Below the pieces are notes generated by a model. It searched no databases and was not told the origin of the DNA. It saw only the letters and a list, made by a program, of their open reading frames with translations. The position numbers and the translations under genes are program-made. DNA of 64,000 bases from Brachycybe producta (Eukaryota > Arthropoda > Diplopoda > Playtdesmida > Andrognathidae): contig JAUPFP010000001.1 of the NCBI GenBank assembly GCA_036925085.1, forward strand, positions 11,795,854 through 11,859,853, in the 5' to 3' direction. This document shows, piece after piece, positions 1 to 11,215 of the stretch (positions are counted from its first letter, which is position 1; every line of letters starts with the position of its first letter).

Positions 1-84
1 TAGACTCATCGTCCGGTCCAGATCGCGTCCTAGTAAAAACCATTAGACAACTCGAAGTATCCAAATCCATGAAATCCATCGCAA

Positions 85-758
85 ATGTTATGCTTCATAC
101 CACTTTCGTACCCTTGGGTTTACGAGAGGGCCGTATGGTTCTTATTGGGAGGTGATACCAAAGATATAAATAACTGGCGTCCCATCACCATCTACTCAGT
201 TATCCGCCGCGTGATTCAAAAGGCGCTCGAGAAAATCCTGCATGCTCAGATTGACCTCGACCACAACCAGAGGGCCTTCATAAATGGCATGCCTGGATGC
301 CATGTTAATTCTAGACTCATCAATGCATGCCTCCTTGATGCAAAATCGAAAAAACAGGACTGCACTGTGGCTTTCCTCGATGTCTCTAAAGCCTTTGATA
401 GTGTAGGCCACAACCATATTGAAAACTCTTTTCTGGCTTATGGCATCTCTCCAGCTCGGGAAGAAGCAGTCTGACCAAATATCGATCAATTGCGGTGTAC
501 CTCAAGGCGGAACACTTTCTCCACTCTTGTTTAACATAGTGATTACCTTTATCTACCTTGACATTTGTGATGACAGCATTGCGAAAACATACGGATATGA
601 ATTATCTGCCAGTCATAAAGCTCAGCCTCATGGGATTTGCCAATGACCAGGCAGTGACAGCTAGAAGCGTGACATCAGCAGTCAGAATCATTGAGCTCGC
701 TCAAGACTGGTTCAGTGAAATTGGATGCCATATTAACCCTAAAAAAGCAAAGCCATAA
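85..758 (+). pseudogene. R2-like reverse transcriptase, fingers and palm (frameshifted)
   Basis: The reading frame has NWRPIT (RT fingers motif), then FLDVSKAFDSV, which carries the first catalytic aspartate. After a frameshift near 430 it continues with GVPQGGTLSPLLFN, and after another near 600 with the catalytic box. That box reads FAND instead of FADD, so the second catalytic aspartate pair is damaged. The GCC-GAT to GCC-AAT change would fit CpG decay. The N-terminal DNA-binding region expected in R2 proteins lies outside the window. Confidence 0.75.
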
Positions 759-850
759 TTATCAAAAAGGGCATCCTCATCACCGAACCAATTATCCTGT
801 CTAACCAGAGCAGAATACAAGGCATAACAGCAAACGACCGCATCCGATAC

Positions 851-1189
851 TTGAGATGTAGCTTTACTACAGAACTAGTGTTCGACGATCTTATTGTCAA
901 GACTACCACTAACAATCTAAATCTCTTATCAAAATCTTCTCTTCTAAAACTCGACCAAAAGCTTAGCATTATTAACCAGTATGTATTCCCTATGCTCACG
1001 TACTCTCTGCAAGCAGCTCCTATTAACAAAATACCTAAATATGTGACAGAAGGCCTCGACGTCATAATCAGGCAGACGACTAAAGACATCATAGGGCTCC
1101 CTACACGAGCAAACAGCGAAATGATCTATACTCCATGTTGTCTCCGCGGTCTAGGCTTACTGCGGACTACTTGGGAGGTGTTTCTATAG
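851..1189 (+). pseudogene. R2-like RT, thumb/connection region
   Basis: This open segment follows the palm in the expected place. It has a helix-rich stretch with LSIINQYVFPMLTYSLQAAP, a signature block of the thumb region of R2-type proteins, followed by IRQTTKDIIGLP. It is separated from the palm by a frameshift and from the endonuclease part by a stop near 1190. Function is inferred from position and resemblance only. Confidence 0.6.
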
Positions 1190-1264
1190 CATTACGCAAT
1201 CGCGAAAAAACTTTCCAGAGTCAATGATGATCTGCTACAGGCTACAGCCAATTTCTGCAGTGAG

Positions 1265-1691
1265 ATGACGACCTGTCAACAATCTCTGAATGTAGAGGGT
1301 GACAACACGAAAGATATGAGGTTGCATCTGCGGCAAAAATCCTTCGAGACATGGTGTACATACGACTATCAGGGCCGAGGTGCAGTACACTTCCAAACAA
1401 ACACGGCCTGCAACGACTTCATCTGTAACAAGAACGGAATGTCTTCCTCAGAATGGACAGCTGCTATCAAACTTAATTCTGGCTACGCTAATCTTAATGG
1501 TGTTCCAGGCGTTCAAACATCTTCCGCCCTCTGTTGCAAGTGCAACAGAGAGAAAGAAACCATTAGTCATGTGACCGGAAGCTGTCCTACGAACAACCTG
1601 TTAATAACATCTCGTCACCATTCTGTTAAGCATCAAATCACCGATCTACTACGTGGAAGAGGCCTTGAATGTTTTCAGGAAGTATATGCGA
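1265..1691 (+). pseudogene. R2-like C-terminal CCHC knuckle and endonuclease region
   Basis: The frame contains CCKCNREKETISHVTGSCP (C-x2-C ... H ... C), the zinc knuckle placed just before the restriction-like endonuclease of R2 proteins. It continues with the conserved RHHSVKHQITDLLRGRG block. The ORF runs to about 1708, but from about 1691 the DNA belongs to the neighbouring minus-strand gag, so the catalytic PD-x-D/E part of the endonuclease is missing. The piece would cleave nothing as it stands. Confidence 0.65.
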
Positions 1692-2414
1692 TCAACCAAC
1701 CTCCTTGATAGATTGTTTAAGGATGCCGAGCGTGTCCTGCCAAATGATCAGCTCGCCCGAAGTCCATTTGTGTGCAGGAGCTCGGTCGAGCATTTTGACT
1801 GGTATGTCCTCAGAGTTGTCGGAACTGTCATTATCGGGTTTCTCAGGAGAAGGTGCTCCGGCGGCTGAGTCTGTGGCTGGAAAAGGAATCCGGCGGATTT
1901 GTCCCGCTACTCGTATCAAGGCGAACTCAATGCCGTTCTCGGTGATGATGTCTGTTTCAGGCACCTCTCCTTCAGTGTCATAGTCAGTAACCGGTTCTCC
2001 AAACTGCTTGATAGCGATCTTCTTCGAATGCCGACACTCAAGGAGGAAATGCCCCAACTTCCCACAATTATAGCACGTTGACTTGCTCTTGTCGAACGTG
2101 CGAGTGGTGTCTGGTTGGGGGTCCGTTGCAGAGTGTCGGTTCGAATTAGTGGCACTAGTTTGGCTAGGCTTTTTATCGTGCCTAGACTGGTGTGTTTTGT
2201 CTTTAGGACTGGCAGCTACCGCCTGCGCCTGGTCGGTCTTCGATGCTCCTTTACCCAACTGTGAATCAGGTGCAGGTTTTGGTTCCATCGGCCATTTATT
2301 CAAAGACAGCAGAACCCCTTCCATATTGAGGACGGCGTTTGCAAAGTCTTTGAACAACATCGTAGATGCGTGGTGCACGGCGCTCTGGATGGTTGGATGT
2401 AGAGCGCGACGCAA
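1692..2414 (-). pseudogene. Gypsy-type Gag C-terminal part with zinc knuckle (fragment)
   Basis: A 240-codon minus-strand ORF with one clear nucleocapsid knuckle, CYNCGKLGHFLLEC (C-x2-C-x4-H-x4-C). It is preceded by a Lys/Ser/Thr-rich linker and followed by an acidic tail. It continues the capsid segment encoded just upstream (2420-2716) after a frameshift. No protease, RT or integrase follows; the sequence meets the R2-like ORF instead, so the element has lost its pol end. It differs from both the GC-rich Gypsy family and the ERV-like element of this window. Confidence 0.7.
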
Positions 2415-2419
2415 CTGAA

Positions 2420-3344
2420 TTATACGCAGCTGATCTTTAAGTGTGGATAAATTCGGTCGCCAAGTACCATGAACTTCCAGATGAAAGCTTGCGTACTTTC
2501 ACCTTCTTTCTGGAGCATCTCTGCATACTGTTTCTCCAAGATGGCTAGCTTGTTCGGTTTCCCGAACGTGTCCACCATCTGTACTCTCAGTTCGGGCCAA
2601 GGAATTTCCTGAAGCTCGTACCTCAGCTTGCTCAACCACGTGCAGGCGGCCCCAGTGAAACACCCAGTGAGATATTCCTCCTTATGGTTGACCTTCCAGC
2701 CATACAGGTGGGCCACTTCTTCGAATTCTTCCAGGAAGGGACGGAAACCTGGGGGCTGGTCGATAGATGAATTCCTGGACGTTTGACATTCCAGCGGGCA
2801 TTAGACATATCCATTGCGGTGGAAAATGTGGCACATAGACTGAAGTGCCTTGTGTTGCTCCTTGGCGAGGCTGTTGTTCCGGGGGTGCCGAGTGGCGACC
2901 ACTACGTGCAACCTGGACAAGCGAGTGAGGAGTCAGCACGTGTCATAATCGGTATTCCCGCACATTCGTCTCTGTGGCGCAGATTATCTGACTGTTCTAT
3001 GGCTTGTTGCCAGTCAGGGTGACACAGTAGATGACGTGGGTGCGGTGTGTAGGGTCTGTCGTAACGATCGTGATGATCTCTATAGCCAACATAGGGGACT
3101 GAAGAGGTATCAGTCATCGTCACGACGACGGTATGTGCGTGTTGTCCGCCGTGGTGTAGTTGGTGAATTCGGCGTGAATCGGTCGTCTATGAGCTGGGAC
3201 GTTCGAGTTGGCCACTTGTTGTGACAGGTTATCAAACTCGGCCCCAGTCGGTCGTGGCGGTGGTGTCGCATCAGCGATGGGTGCATCCAACGGATCCTCG
3301 TGCGAATCTTGGTGATCAGGCAGGGACTCCGTAGGGTCTTTCAA
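2420..3344 (-). pseudogene. Gypsy-type Gag N-terminal and capsid part (frameshifted)
   Basis: Three overlapping minus-strand frames make one decayed Gag. Codons at 3344-3120 are Pro/Asp-rich; 3123-2902 contain the stretch around HPDWQQAIEQS; 2716-2420 hold a capsid-like block with GAACTWLSKLRYEL, a feature of Gypsy capsid domains (small-residue motif, then a W-x-x-L helix), and a YAEMLQKEGESTQAFIWKF segment like the major homology-type region. At least two frameshifts break it. No ATG is obvious at the 5' end; the frame at 3344 opens with TTG. Confidence 0.6.
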
Positions 3345-3958
3345 GCAGAAATGATTGATGATGCAGCTTGTGTAATGCGGATGTGCGGTGACAAACGAGT
3401 CCGACTAAGTCCAAGTCGGTGTGTGCAGCTCCGAGGGTTCTCGAGTACACTCTGAGCTATACTTTTCGGTTCCAGTATGATGGGACTCGTTCAGTTCGTG
3501 GAGTTGTAGGTTGGTGACGTCACTGTGTGCCGGTAATTTGGTGCTTTTGTCGGTAACCGACACTATCGTACCCTTATACACCGAGTAACGATAGTTTACC
3601 TATGCTTGTGACGTGTGTAACGAAGTGGCCGTTCACTCCATTAGTGTGGTGATGATTGTATCGTGTTGGTTGTGTCCTCAGTTGGGCGTGTGGTGATTTT
3701 TGGTTCCCAACTGATGTAGTGTCGTGAGTTCTTTATTGAGTGTCGGATTTTAGAAGGATCTCTTTCAACACGTGGTATATGGCGACCACGTGGAGGTTAT
3801 GAGAATTCCAAGTCTCAAAAAGAAACAGCAGATGTACAATGCAATATCGACCATGGTACACCACCCAATCGATATTGCACTGCTGGAAGTGAATTGGAAA
3901 TGAAAGAGAACTGAAGTTGCCTAAAAAAGAGGCAAGCAATACGAAGAGTAAAGCTAGA

Positions 3959-4167
3959 GTGCGGTGACCGCACTTTTAGGTTTACTTGAAAGCAAGAATT
4001 AAGAATGTGTGTGTAGAGAACACACAAAGAAACGAAAGTTCAAGATGGCTGAACTTTCAGAAGAGGAACGAACAAAGGAAAAGTTCAAGATGGCTGAACT
4101 TTTACAACAATAAGAAAAGAAAGCTGATTTACTTTTAAAGTATAAAACTTAGGTGCGGTTACCGCAC
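3959..4167. repeat. Two GTGCGGT-N-ACCGCAC palindromes
   Basis: GTGCGGTGACCGCAC at 3959-3973 and GTGCGGTTACCGCAC at 4153-4167 are the same 7+1+7 palindrome with a different centre base, 194 bp apart. Such sites suit a dimeric DNA-binding protein or a small hairpin. No function is known to me. Confidence 0.7.
4035..4102. repeat. 23-bp direct repeat, 45-bp period
   Basis: The unit beginning AAAGTTCAAGATGGCTGAAC occurs at 4035-4057 and 4080-4102. Each unit holds an inner dyad, AGTTCA / TGAACT. Confidence 0.75.
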
Positions 4168-4855
4168 ATCAAAAGTTTTAATTTTAGATTTATTAAAAGA
4201 AAGTAAATCAGTGCAGAAATGGAAGATTGTTCAACAAGCTAAGTGCTTGGTGAACCAGAAGAAATGTTCAGACTGTTGAAATTTTGCATCCTCACTGCTG
4301 GATGGCTCTGGATAGAAAGACAGAGTCAGTGCCCAGTGAGGGACTATGTTGAGTAGAGTGAAGAGGTCCGTAGGTGGCGCTGGTGTGGCCACTTCCGGTT
4401 CAGTTTATTGCAATGTCCAAAAATGATGACTTCGAGAAATCCTCTAGGGCACGTTTTTATGGTGGCCAGGAGGAAGAACACGAAAAGAGAGAAAATTCAA
4501 AGAGAAAGAGAAGTTTTCTCTGGCAAGAGCAACTCCACCAGGGGACACATAAGTGCAACCCTCTGGAAGAGAAGAGAGAAGAAGAGAATACAAAAAGATG
4601 AGAGAAGTTACAGTGCTCTGTTGGCACTTTTTGAAGAGTGTCCGGTCGATCCAAGATGGCGGCCAAGCTTCAATGTTGTGTAATGGAGAAAGTTCATATG
4701 AGGCTGCATTGAGGTGATGATGATGAAGAACTTGAAGATGATGACTTGGAACATAGATGGTCCCAAGGAAAACACAATGAGAAAATAAGGAACAAAGAAA
4801 ACCCCTTTTGTCCCACGTGGCTAGATAAGTGTTTTTAAGCTTGTGAGCCCCTAAC

Positions 4856-5091
4856 AATGATACGGAGTTAGGACGAAAACTTGCTTGAAATTTTAAGATG
4901 AAGAGTGAAGATTATAGGGGCATTTAAAAGACACACGTCTTTTAAAAGCCTATTAATAGGTGGAAAGATAAGTAGCTGAGATTTATTTCCTCACCTCGCA
5001 ATGATATGGAGTTTTGGCTGAGCAAACTCCTCTCGGAGAGTAAAAAGAATTTGGTTGAAGTGTTGCCCACACACCAACCAATGATACGGAG
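4856..5091. repeat. Three copies of AATGATA(C/T)GGAG between short stems
   Basis: The 12-mer sits at 4856-4867, 5000-5011 and 5080-5091. In the first copy it is bracketed by CCTAAC and GTTAGG, giving a hairpin with the 12-mer in the loop; flanks of the other copies differ and pair less well. Confidence 0.5.
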
Positions 5092-6753
5092 GAGGGTCGA
5101 GTGGGCTTCACTTCGAAAATTAAAGAAGAGTGAAGGTAACAGTGGATGACATGAAACATAACACAAAAACATGGACAGAAACACGTGTGTCCACAACAAT
5201 TGTCCCCTCAGTTCCCGAGTGCTAGGCGGTTGGCAGACAAAAGTTCTTCTCCCACGTGTCTCTAAGGACAGGACACAGAATCGCGCGGTGTGTGTAGCCA
5301 CAAGTCTCTTTCACGATTCCACACAAAACGGTGCCACGCGATTGACTTTGACGTGATCGAGGGTCTCCATACGTGGCTCCACATAAAAAGGACGGACGAA
5401 GACTCATGAGGCACAATCACGAGACTTAGGACAAAGGACGGCTTCTGTTGATAGGTCGGAGAAGGCAAATGGAGCTATACCCCACATCGTTCCCATAGCC
5501 TGGGGGTCCCTGGGGATCTCAGGGACGTATTTCTGTCCCTTCCCTCCCTCTTGAAGACCCCCAAACTATAAGACACATCCTGGTTCCGGTACTGGCAGAT
5601 GGATACCCATTGAAGCATGGTCCCTAAGGCATGGGTACACCTAAAAAGGTGTACACAGCCCTAGGTATAAAAGACCATATTTCAATAGACACTGGGTCCA
5701 TTCATTGATGTCGAAATATGAAACTACTCATCTAATGGTCCAGTGGCAAAAGCATGCCACACTTTGTAACTCTTCTCTCATTTAACATATTTTAAATGGT
5801 TGTGATCATTAAAGGAAGTACAACGACAACCTGCATTCGTCTCGCCTGTTTTAACCATTCTTTTCCAGCAACGTCGATACAACGAGATATCTAGGAGAAC
5901 GACCCTGGCACCATTGGACTCAGGTAGTATAACACAAACTCTCCTAACGAAAAGCGGTATCCGCTCTAGTCATGAGAATATACAACCCGAGCCAAGTAAC
6001 AAGAGATACATATATTTGCAAATTTACCACTCCACGACATTCGACATAAACATGTGCAGCACTGTAATCATTAATCCAGGACGGAGGAGGAGCAAAAGGA
6101 ATTGGGTTAAAATCGATTGCCTATTAAAATAAACAAATTTAACCAGTTAAAAATACAGACAAGTGAATTATTTGCAGTGGTTCACTTAGATAAATGGTCC
6201 CACTTCGCCCCATAATCAATTAACCCCAGTGCTAAACTTAAGTGCAATGGTCAATTTAACACCATGGTCAATTGTCCAGTCCAGCATCATAAAATGTTTA
6301 AATGCTCAACACAACTATGGCTCATTGCATACAATTTCTCATTCAGCTTTTCAAGTTTTCTATAATTTTAAGGTCCATTTTATACTTGACGAAAATGAGG
6401 ATGAGAATACGTTTTAAACCAGAAAAAGCACAAAAATCATCTAAAATATAGATTCCAAATAAAGTTGAATATTTTTTAACTTTTTAAGTAATTGAATTTG
6501 TTTTCAGCTAGTGAGCTTTGATTCAGGTTGCCATTTTTAGATTTTTGGTTAATGTAATGCATTTTAGATTAATTATTATTAATTAGTAAATTGTTTATAA
6601 AATTAAAATGGTGGAAGATTCTGCTAAATGTTTTTTTCATGGCAATATGAAATAAATGTTATATTGAGACGTTTGGGCCCGCCGCTATTTTCGCTTTGTA
6701 GCGTTTTTCGTTTTTTGGGGGGTTTTGCGTCACGCTGTACTTTGTTTGGCTTC

Positions 6754-7312
6754 TGGGCCACTCGGTACTTTTGGTACCGAGTGACCCAGATATCATATGT
6801 TGAGATAATGATCTTGACCTTTTTAATTCCCCCTCATTTTTACTTCCACATGAGTGGAGTTGTTCATTTTTAATTTGATTTTGTTTTCGTTTCTCCTGTT
6901 ATCACCTATGTGTGATAACAGGGGATGAGTCATGATTTTGGACAAATAGATCAATCTCTTGATTGGTCTATTTGGGCCAAAATCTCAAAGTAACCAATTG
7001 TGAAGTTGTGCGCTGAGAATCCGACTTCTGGATTCTCAGGGTATATAAAGGGTCATTTTTAAATGTTCAAGAGCTTCTTTTTAAATACCGAACCTATGCC
7101 CGATTCTGGCTAGGTTCTTTTATTTTTTAAAATTATTTTCAAGATATATTTTTATGTGTTGTTCATCAATTCAAGTTTTATTTCGTCTTTGGTTAAGAAT
7201 TTTATCTGCGAAATAAACCATTTTCTACTTTAACTAAACCAGTGGTGTTTTATTTATCGAAACTTAAATTCCGCGATTGTGAACTCATCAAGAGGGGTGA
7301 GGTCCCAACAGG
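6754..7312 (+). promoter_or_regulatory. Hairpin-rich, LTR-like region with TATA box and polyadenylation signal
   Basis: Hairpins follow one another: 6754-6788 (15-bp arms, one mismatch, around CACTCGGTAC), 6895-6922 (CCTGTTATCAC, perfect), 6934-6984 (arms of about 24 bp with TCTT loop, few mismatches), 7013-7039 (CTGAGAATCC, perfect) and 7090-7117. A TATA box (TATATAAAG, 7042-7050) lies directly after the fourth. An AATAAA is at 7212-7217, and the stretch ends CCCAACA at about 7312. TATA, then polyA signal, then a CA end is LTR-like. No partner LTR or adjacent gag was found, so this may be a solo LTR or a remnant. Confidence 0.45.
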
Positions 7313-9048
7313 TGCAAACCTGCAACGTACGAGTAAGTATATTTTACACGATTCTTAGGGCAGATTTACGGACGAAAGTTCGAGAGATACAGAGATTAAA
7401 GATCCTGTGAAGTCTTTTGCCAGAGACTAGTGAGGACATAAAATAGACGTTATATTGGTCTAGTCCTCCCGGGCCAGTAGAATTAGTGACCTAGCCAATC
7501 ACTATCAATACGAGTGCAAACTCGCTCGTATTAACCAAAAAGAGCAGATTCTACTAACGGAAAAAGGTCCGTCACAATATAATAGTTTGAAAATGATCCG
7601 ATTTCAGGTTTTTCATCAACATTTCATAAAATACATTTACGCTTTTTTTAAAACTGTAATTAACAGTTTATTTTGTAAGATACAATCATGAAAAAACGAT
7701 TAGCATTATCACTGGGTGATACATAGAGGATTCATCCATTCAGCCAGCCACCCAGTACCGTCTTTACTATAAGGGCACACGGGGCCCTCACGAGGGCCTC
7801 GACAGGCCGATATCTTTGCTTACACGAAAAAAAAAGAGCTCACATTTTTTTCTATTTTTAGGTAGATACCTACTAAGAATTAGCGTCAACATTTCTAAAT
7901 TGAAATGTTAATGTTAGGTGTAGAAATCCCAACACACAAACACCTAACATATTCAAAATGATACGATGAGAGTAAAATAATAAATTAATTAATTAAAGGT
8001 AAAATAGTAACAAAACAAGGAAGTAAGTAAACAAAATTCATTCTTAAATCACATCCTGCCTTTGATAAAACTTTTTATGTGCTCTATAGAGTGAACAAAG
8101 AAGTTTCAAAAAAAGAAAGTAACGAAGAGAAAATAAAATAAAGAGTTAACAATTAATAACAACTAAATTATTATTAATAATTTGGTTATTGATTAATATT
8201 TAAAATAAATTATTAAAGGATGTTCAAACGAAAAAATTATTTAGATAAAATAATCCAAATTCAATGGAAGAACACAAAAAAATTTGATGAAAATTATGCA
8301 AATTAAGAAAATAAAGTTAGGGAGAAAAAACAATTAAAAATAGTTTATCGAAATTAAACAAAAAAAGGGTTAATAAAAAAATTATTACGAAAAACAAAAA
8401 CAGGATGAAAACGAAAAGAGAAACGATAGAACGCTACATAACATTAGACGACGGAAACTTGAAGTCAAAAATAAGACACGATAACATCGGAGTAAAGGCT
8501 TAACGTAGGATATACATAGAGAAACATTAACTACACAAATTTACAATAACAGGAAACAACATTCTGGAACAGTAAGTTATAAAAGAGGTTTAATTTAGTA
8601 GACTCTCGGAATTGGAAGTAGTAAGTCGAACTTAGGAAAAGTGGTCTAAAAAGTGGTAGAAAGTGGAGAGTTGGGATAAAGAAACAGTGCAATAGTGATC
8701 AGTGGGAATCTACAAGCCAAGGAATTTGTGTGTAGTGGGAATCTACCAGCCAAGGAATTTGTGTGTAGTGGGAATAACAAAGGGAAAAAGGAAAAGGAGA
8801 CACCTAGGATTTGTGTGTGCCTGGAGAGTACCTAAAAGAAAACACCAAGGAAAAGTAAGAAAAAATTTTGTTTATTATTTAGATTTGGCCAATATTTATA
8901 GTTTGTTTTTGTCTTTTCCTGTAATTTTACAAAAAAAGAGGGAAAGGGGGTTACTTATTAGGTTGTAGAAATAGAGAGAAAACAAATAAATATTCTCTAT
9001 AGCTAAAGCCCAGAAAAGTTACATCAAGGGTTAAGAAAAGGAGGGGTA
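7313..9048. other. AT-rich non-coding stretch
   Basis: No gene seen. It contains a perfect hairpin AATACGAG / CTCGTATT (7507-7532), an inverted repeat ATGTTAGGTG / CACCTAACAT (7911-7950) and a TATAAAAG near 8578. TGTTAGG at 7912 is an alternative left end for the LTR of the ERV-like element that follows; if so, that LTR would be about 1.6 kb and this TATA would be its promoter. Confidence 0.4.
8701..8775. repeat. 33-bp tandem repeat, about 2.3 copies
   Basis: The unit starting AGTGGGAATCTAC and ending GGAATTTGTGTGT occurs twice in tandem with one mismatch, plus a partial third copy. Confidence 0.8.
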
Positions 9049-9496
9049 TGTCAGGGGTATGCATTTTGGTTAAACTTTGCCCAAACCCTGGTCTTTCCAT
9101 AGAGAATTAGGAAATAAATAGTGCTGAAAAAGGCCTCATAGTAAAAGTGGAAACAAATACCCCAGAAGCAGACTAATAGCTATTTAGAAACAGAAAAGGG
9201 TCTGAGATAAATGTGTGTACTTTGAAATTTATACAGGGTCACAAGAGTATCAGTTCTTTTTGTGTTGTGTTGAGATAAGACAAATTGTAATAATCAAAAT
9301 ATTCAAGTACGTAACTGGTATATAATCTCATGTAATCTATTATAATAAAATAAACCAAATAACCATATAACTGGCCCGATTTGTCATAGAAGCCTTCATT
9401 GGCTTAGGACCTGAAAAATAAAATAACCTTTTCTCATTTGGGGTAGAACTACATTACCCTATTGTCCATTTCTCGAAAGGACAGTGAGGAATAACA
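9049..9496 (+). repeat. Probable 5' LTR of the ERV-like element
   Basis: The right end is well placed: ...ATAACA at 9496, then AG and a primer-binding site. A polyadenylation-type run AATAAAATAAACC lies near 9344. The left end is uncertain; TGT at 9049 gives a 448-bp LTR with TGT...ACA ends, while TGTTAGG at 7912 would give a much longer one. There is no second copy in the window to decide. Confidence 0.5.
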
Positions 9497-9498
9497 AG

Positions 9499-9516
9499 TG
9501 GCGCAGTCGACAGGAT
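9499..9516 (+). promoter_or_regulatory. tRNA primer-binding site
   Basis: TGGCGCAGTCGACAGGAT begins with TGG, complementary to a tRNA CCA end, and closely resembles the serine-tRNA-type primer sites of insect 17.6/297-like elements. It starts two bases after the proposed LTR end. Confidence 0.75.
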
Positions 9517-10430
9517 TTTTGTTTATTGTTGGGTTAGATATGATTTTTTTTGTGTTGTTATATTTTTTTTGACATGATTAAGTTAGGAATAGAGTATTTT
9601 GAAAACACATGATATTTTGTCAATTTCTTAATGGAAATACCTAGGAAAAAATGAGAACAAATAAATGCTCAATGTCCTTTCTGAGATCTTGCTTTCGAAT
9701 TTGCATTTGTTCAAATAAATGGCAGTGTCTTACACATTCATTTTTATATAATGCATTCATTTTCCTGGGGTATACATGGGAAGAATTGGGACTACAAATA
9801 AACAAATGATTGAAGAATTGTCTGAATTACACTAACATTTAACACATCAGAAGCACCCAGCCCGAAAAAACACCGTTGAAGCCCTTTTTAACAGAAGAGA
9901 TCATCGTCAACCAGAAAATTAGATGAGTCGAAGTATATTTACTGTATGTTACTAGAATATACACCCTGAAAGATTCCATGGACACTAGGTTTAAGTAAGG
10001 CCAATTAAGTGCATGTTAAGTTAAGTGCATGTTTTTTTGTGTTGTTGTTTGGTTTTATTTTCTTTATTGTGCTTTTGTTGTTGCATACTTTTGAATTGGG
10101 GTTGGGAGTGTATTGTGTGGGAAGAGTTTATAATTTAGTATTGCGCACCTGCACCAAAAAACACGCACGCACCCCACAACATTTTCTCTAAAGAGGAACA
10201 TGATGGGAGGGACCGACAATTAAGAGATAATTAGATACTGTCAAAAGTCGCAAACTTCATTATATATGCTTTCTGACGAATTGTTTATTTTCTTATTGGC
10301 AAATCAAATTAGTGGATCTTCCGACTAAATGCCCCTGGAGCGACTATTGTTACGAGAGTAGACCACCCTACGACATAGCAACTTTCAAAAAACACGTGGC
10401 AAAGTGTGTTTTTAGACCGCAGATATTATA

Positions 10431-11109
10431 ACCCCGGAACCAGTCTATTCCGGTTCTAAAAGTAAAACCATTTCGCAAACCCGAAACGACCGTTGCAGAA
10501 GCAGCTGGGCCTAGTACCACTAGGGAACCGGAAACTGTTCGTATCGTTTCCCAGGCAGTCGCCCAAGTGAGCCTAAATACTAGACACCAGCCATCACCAA
10601 TTCGAGAGGAACCGGCAGTGGCACTGACAAATAACCAACCAGGTCATTCAGTTGTACCAATTCGAGAGGAACCGATAGAAACCCCTCCAAGATGAGAAAC
10701 GGGCCATGGGAATCGAGAAACGGGCAGTGGAAATCGAGAAACGGACAGTGGAAATCAAGAAACGGGCAGTGGAAATCGAGAAACGGGCAGTGGAAATCGA
10801 GAAACTGAAAATCCTCCATCACAAGCGACCTCGAATGTTCCGAGACAGTCTGTTATGCAACGAGCAACTGCAAATGCCTTACGAGCTATAAGGGCATTGG
10901 AAGATCAGCCACGCAGACCACAAGCAAACCAGACGGGCTCGGGAAGACCGTCCAGAGAAGCATCAGGAACAGGGCCACCTAGAACCTCGCCACAATCACG
11001 AGAGACGAGACAACAAGCGTCCCAAAATAGGACCCAAATGGCTAATCCAGTCAGGGGATTAAACGGGCCATTTTATATGCAGGACGGGTTTTGTTTTTAT
11101 TTGGATTAA
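10431..11109 (+). pseudogene. Pre-gag low-complexity ORF with in-frame TGA
   Basis: One frame is open from a stop near 10428 to 11109 apart from a single TGA near 10693. It encodes a Pro/Glu/Thr/Gln/Arg-rich protein with two copies of PIREEP, a run of 7-residue repeats (variants of ETGSGNR) made by a 21-bp minisatellite, and a basic C-terminal part (MQRATANALRAIRALEDQPRR). It lies between the primer-binding site and the Cys/His ORFs. No ATG opens the frame, so the coding status is uncertain. I recognise no domain. Confidence 0.4.
10694..10805 (+). repeat. 21-bp minisatellite inside the pre-gag ORF
   Basis: About five tandem copies of a 21-bp unit (GAAACGGGCAGTGGAAATCG plus one base) keep the frame, giving a 7-residue repeat. 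Confidence 0.85.
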
Positions 11110-11215
11110 AGGGGGTGCCCATCAAGACTTATTGAGTTACACATATTGCTTTTTATGCTTGACAACAATCGCTTTTGTCGCTTGAAAAAGAAAAATATGT
11201 AAAACTGGAAATAAA

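Larger units (their letters stand above)
1..1691 (+). mobile_element. R2-like non-LTR retrotransposon fragment
   Basis: Pieces of one ORF2-type protein run in order on the plus strand: fingers/palm of a reverse transcriptase, thumb region, then a CCHC knuckle and a restriction-enzyme-like endonuclease region. That order (RT first, endonuclease at the C-terminus) is the R2/NeSL layout rather than the APE-type layout of R1, RTE or Jockey elements. The element is cut by the window edge on the left and stops abruptly near 1691, where an opposite-strand Gypsy gag begins. It carries several frameshifts and is not functional. Clade assignment is from motif resemblance; a phylogeny of the RT would settle it. 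Confidence 0.75.
3345..6600. other. Non-coding stretch upstream of the minus-strand gag
   Basis: No convincing gene. The part nearest 3345 may be leader and LTR of the minus-strand gag element, but no second LTR copy is present to prove it. Short structured repeats occur and are listed separately. There is also a perfect hairpin GTCCCTG / CAGGGAC near 5507-5526. From about 5900 the DNA becomes AT-rich with short random ORFs. Confidence 0.4.

Noticed and set aside
4374-4683. Plus-strand Lys/Glu-rich ORFs at 4.4-4.7 kb
   Set aside because: Short, overlapping on both strands, low complexity, no family match; likely LTR or leader sequence.
4856-5091. AATGATACGG as sequencing-adapter contamination
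   Set aside because: The match to the start of a common adapter stops after 10 bases, one copy differs, and three copies with different flanks are embedded in ordinary DNA.
8702-8968. 88-codon ORF with repeated YQPRNLCVVGI
   Set aside because: Created by a 33-bp tandem repeat; no further support.
10580-10822. Minus-strand ORF with repeated FLDFHCP
   Set aside because: Antisense of the 21-bp minisatellite in the pre-gag ORF, which is on the plus strand with the rest of the element.
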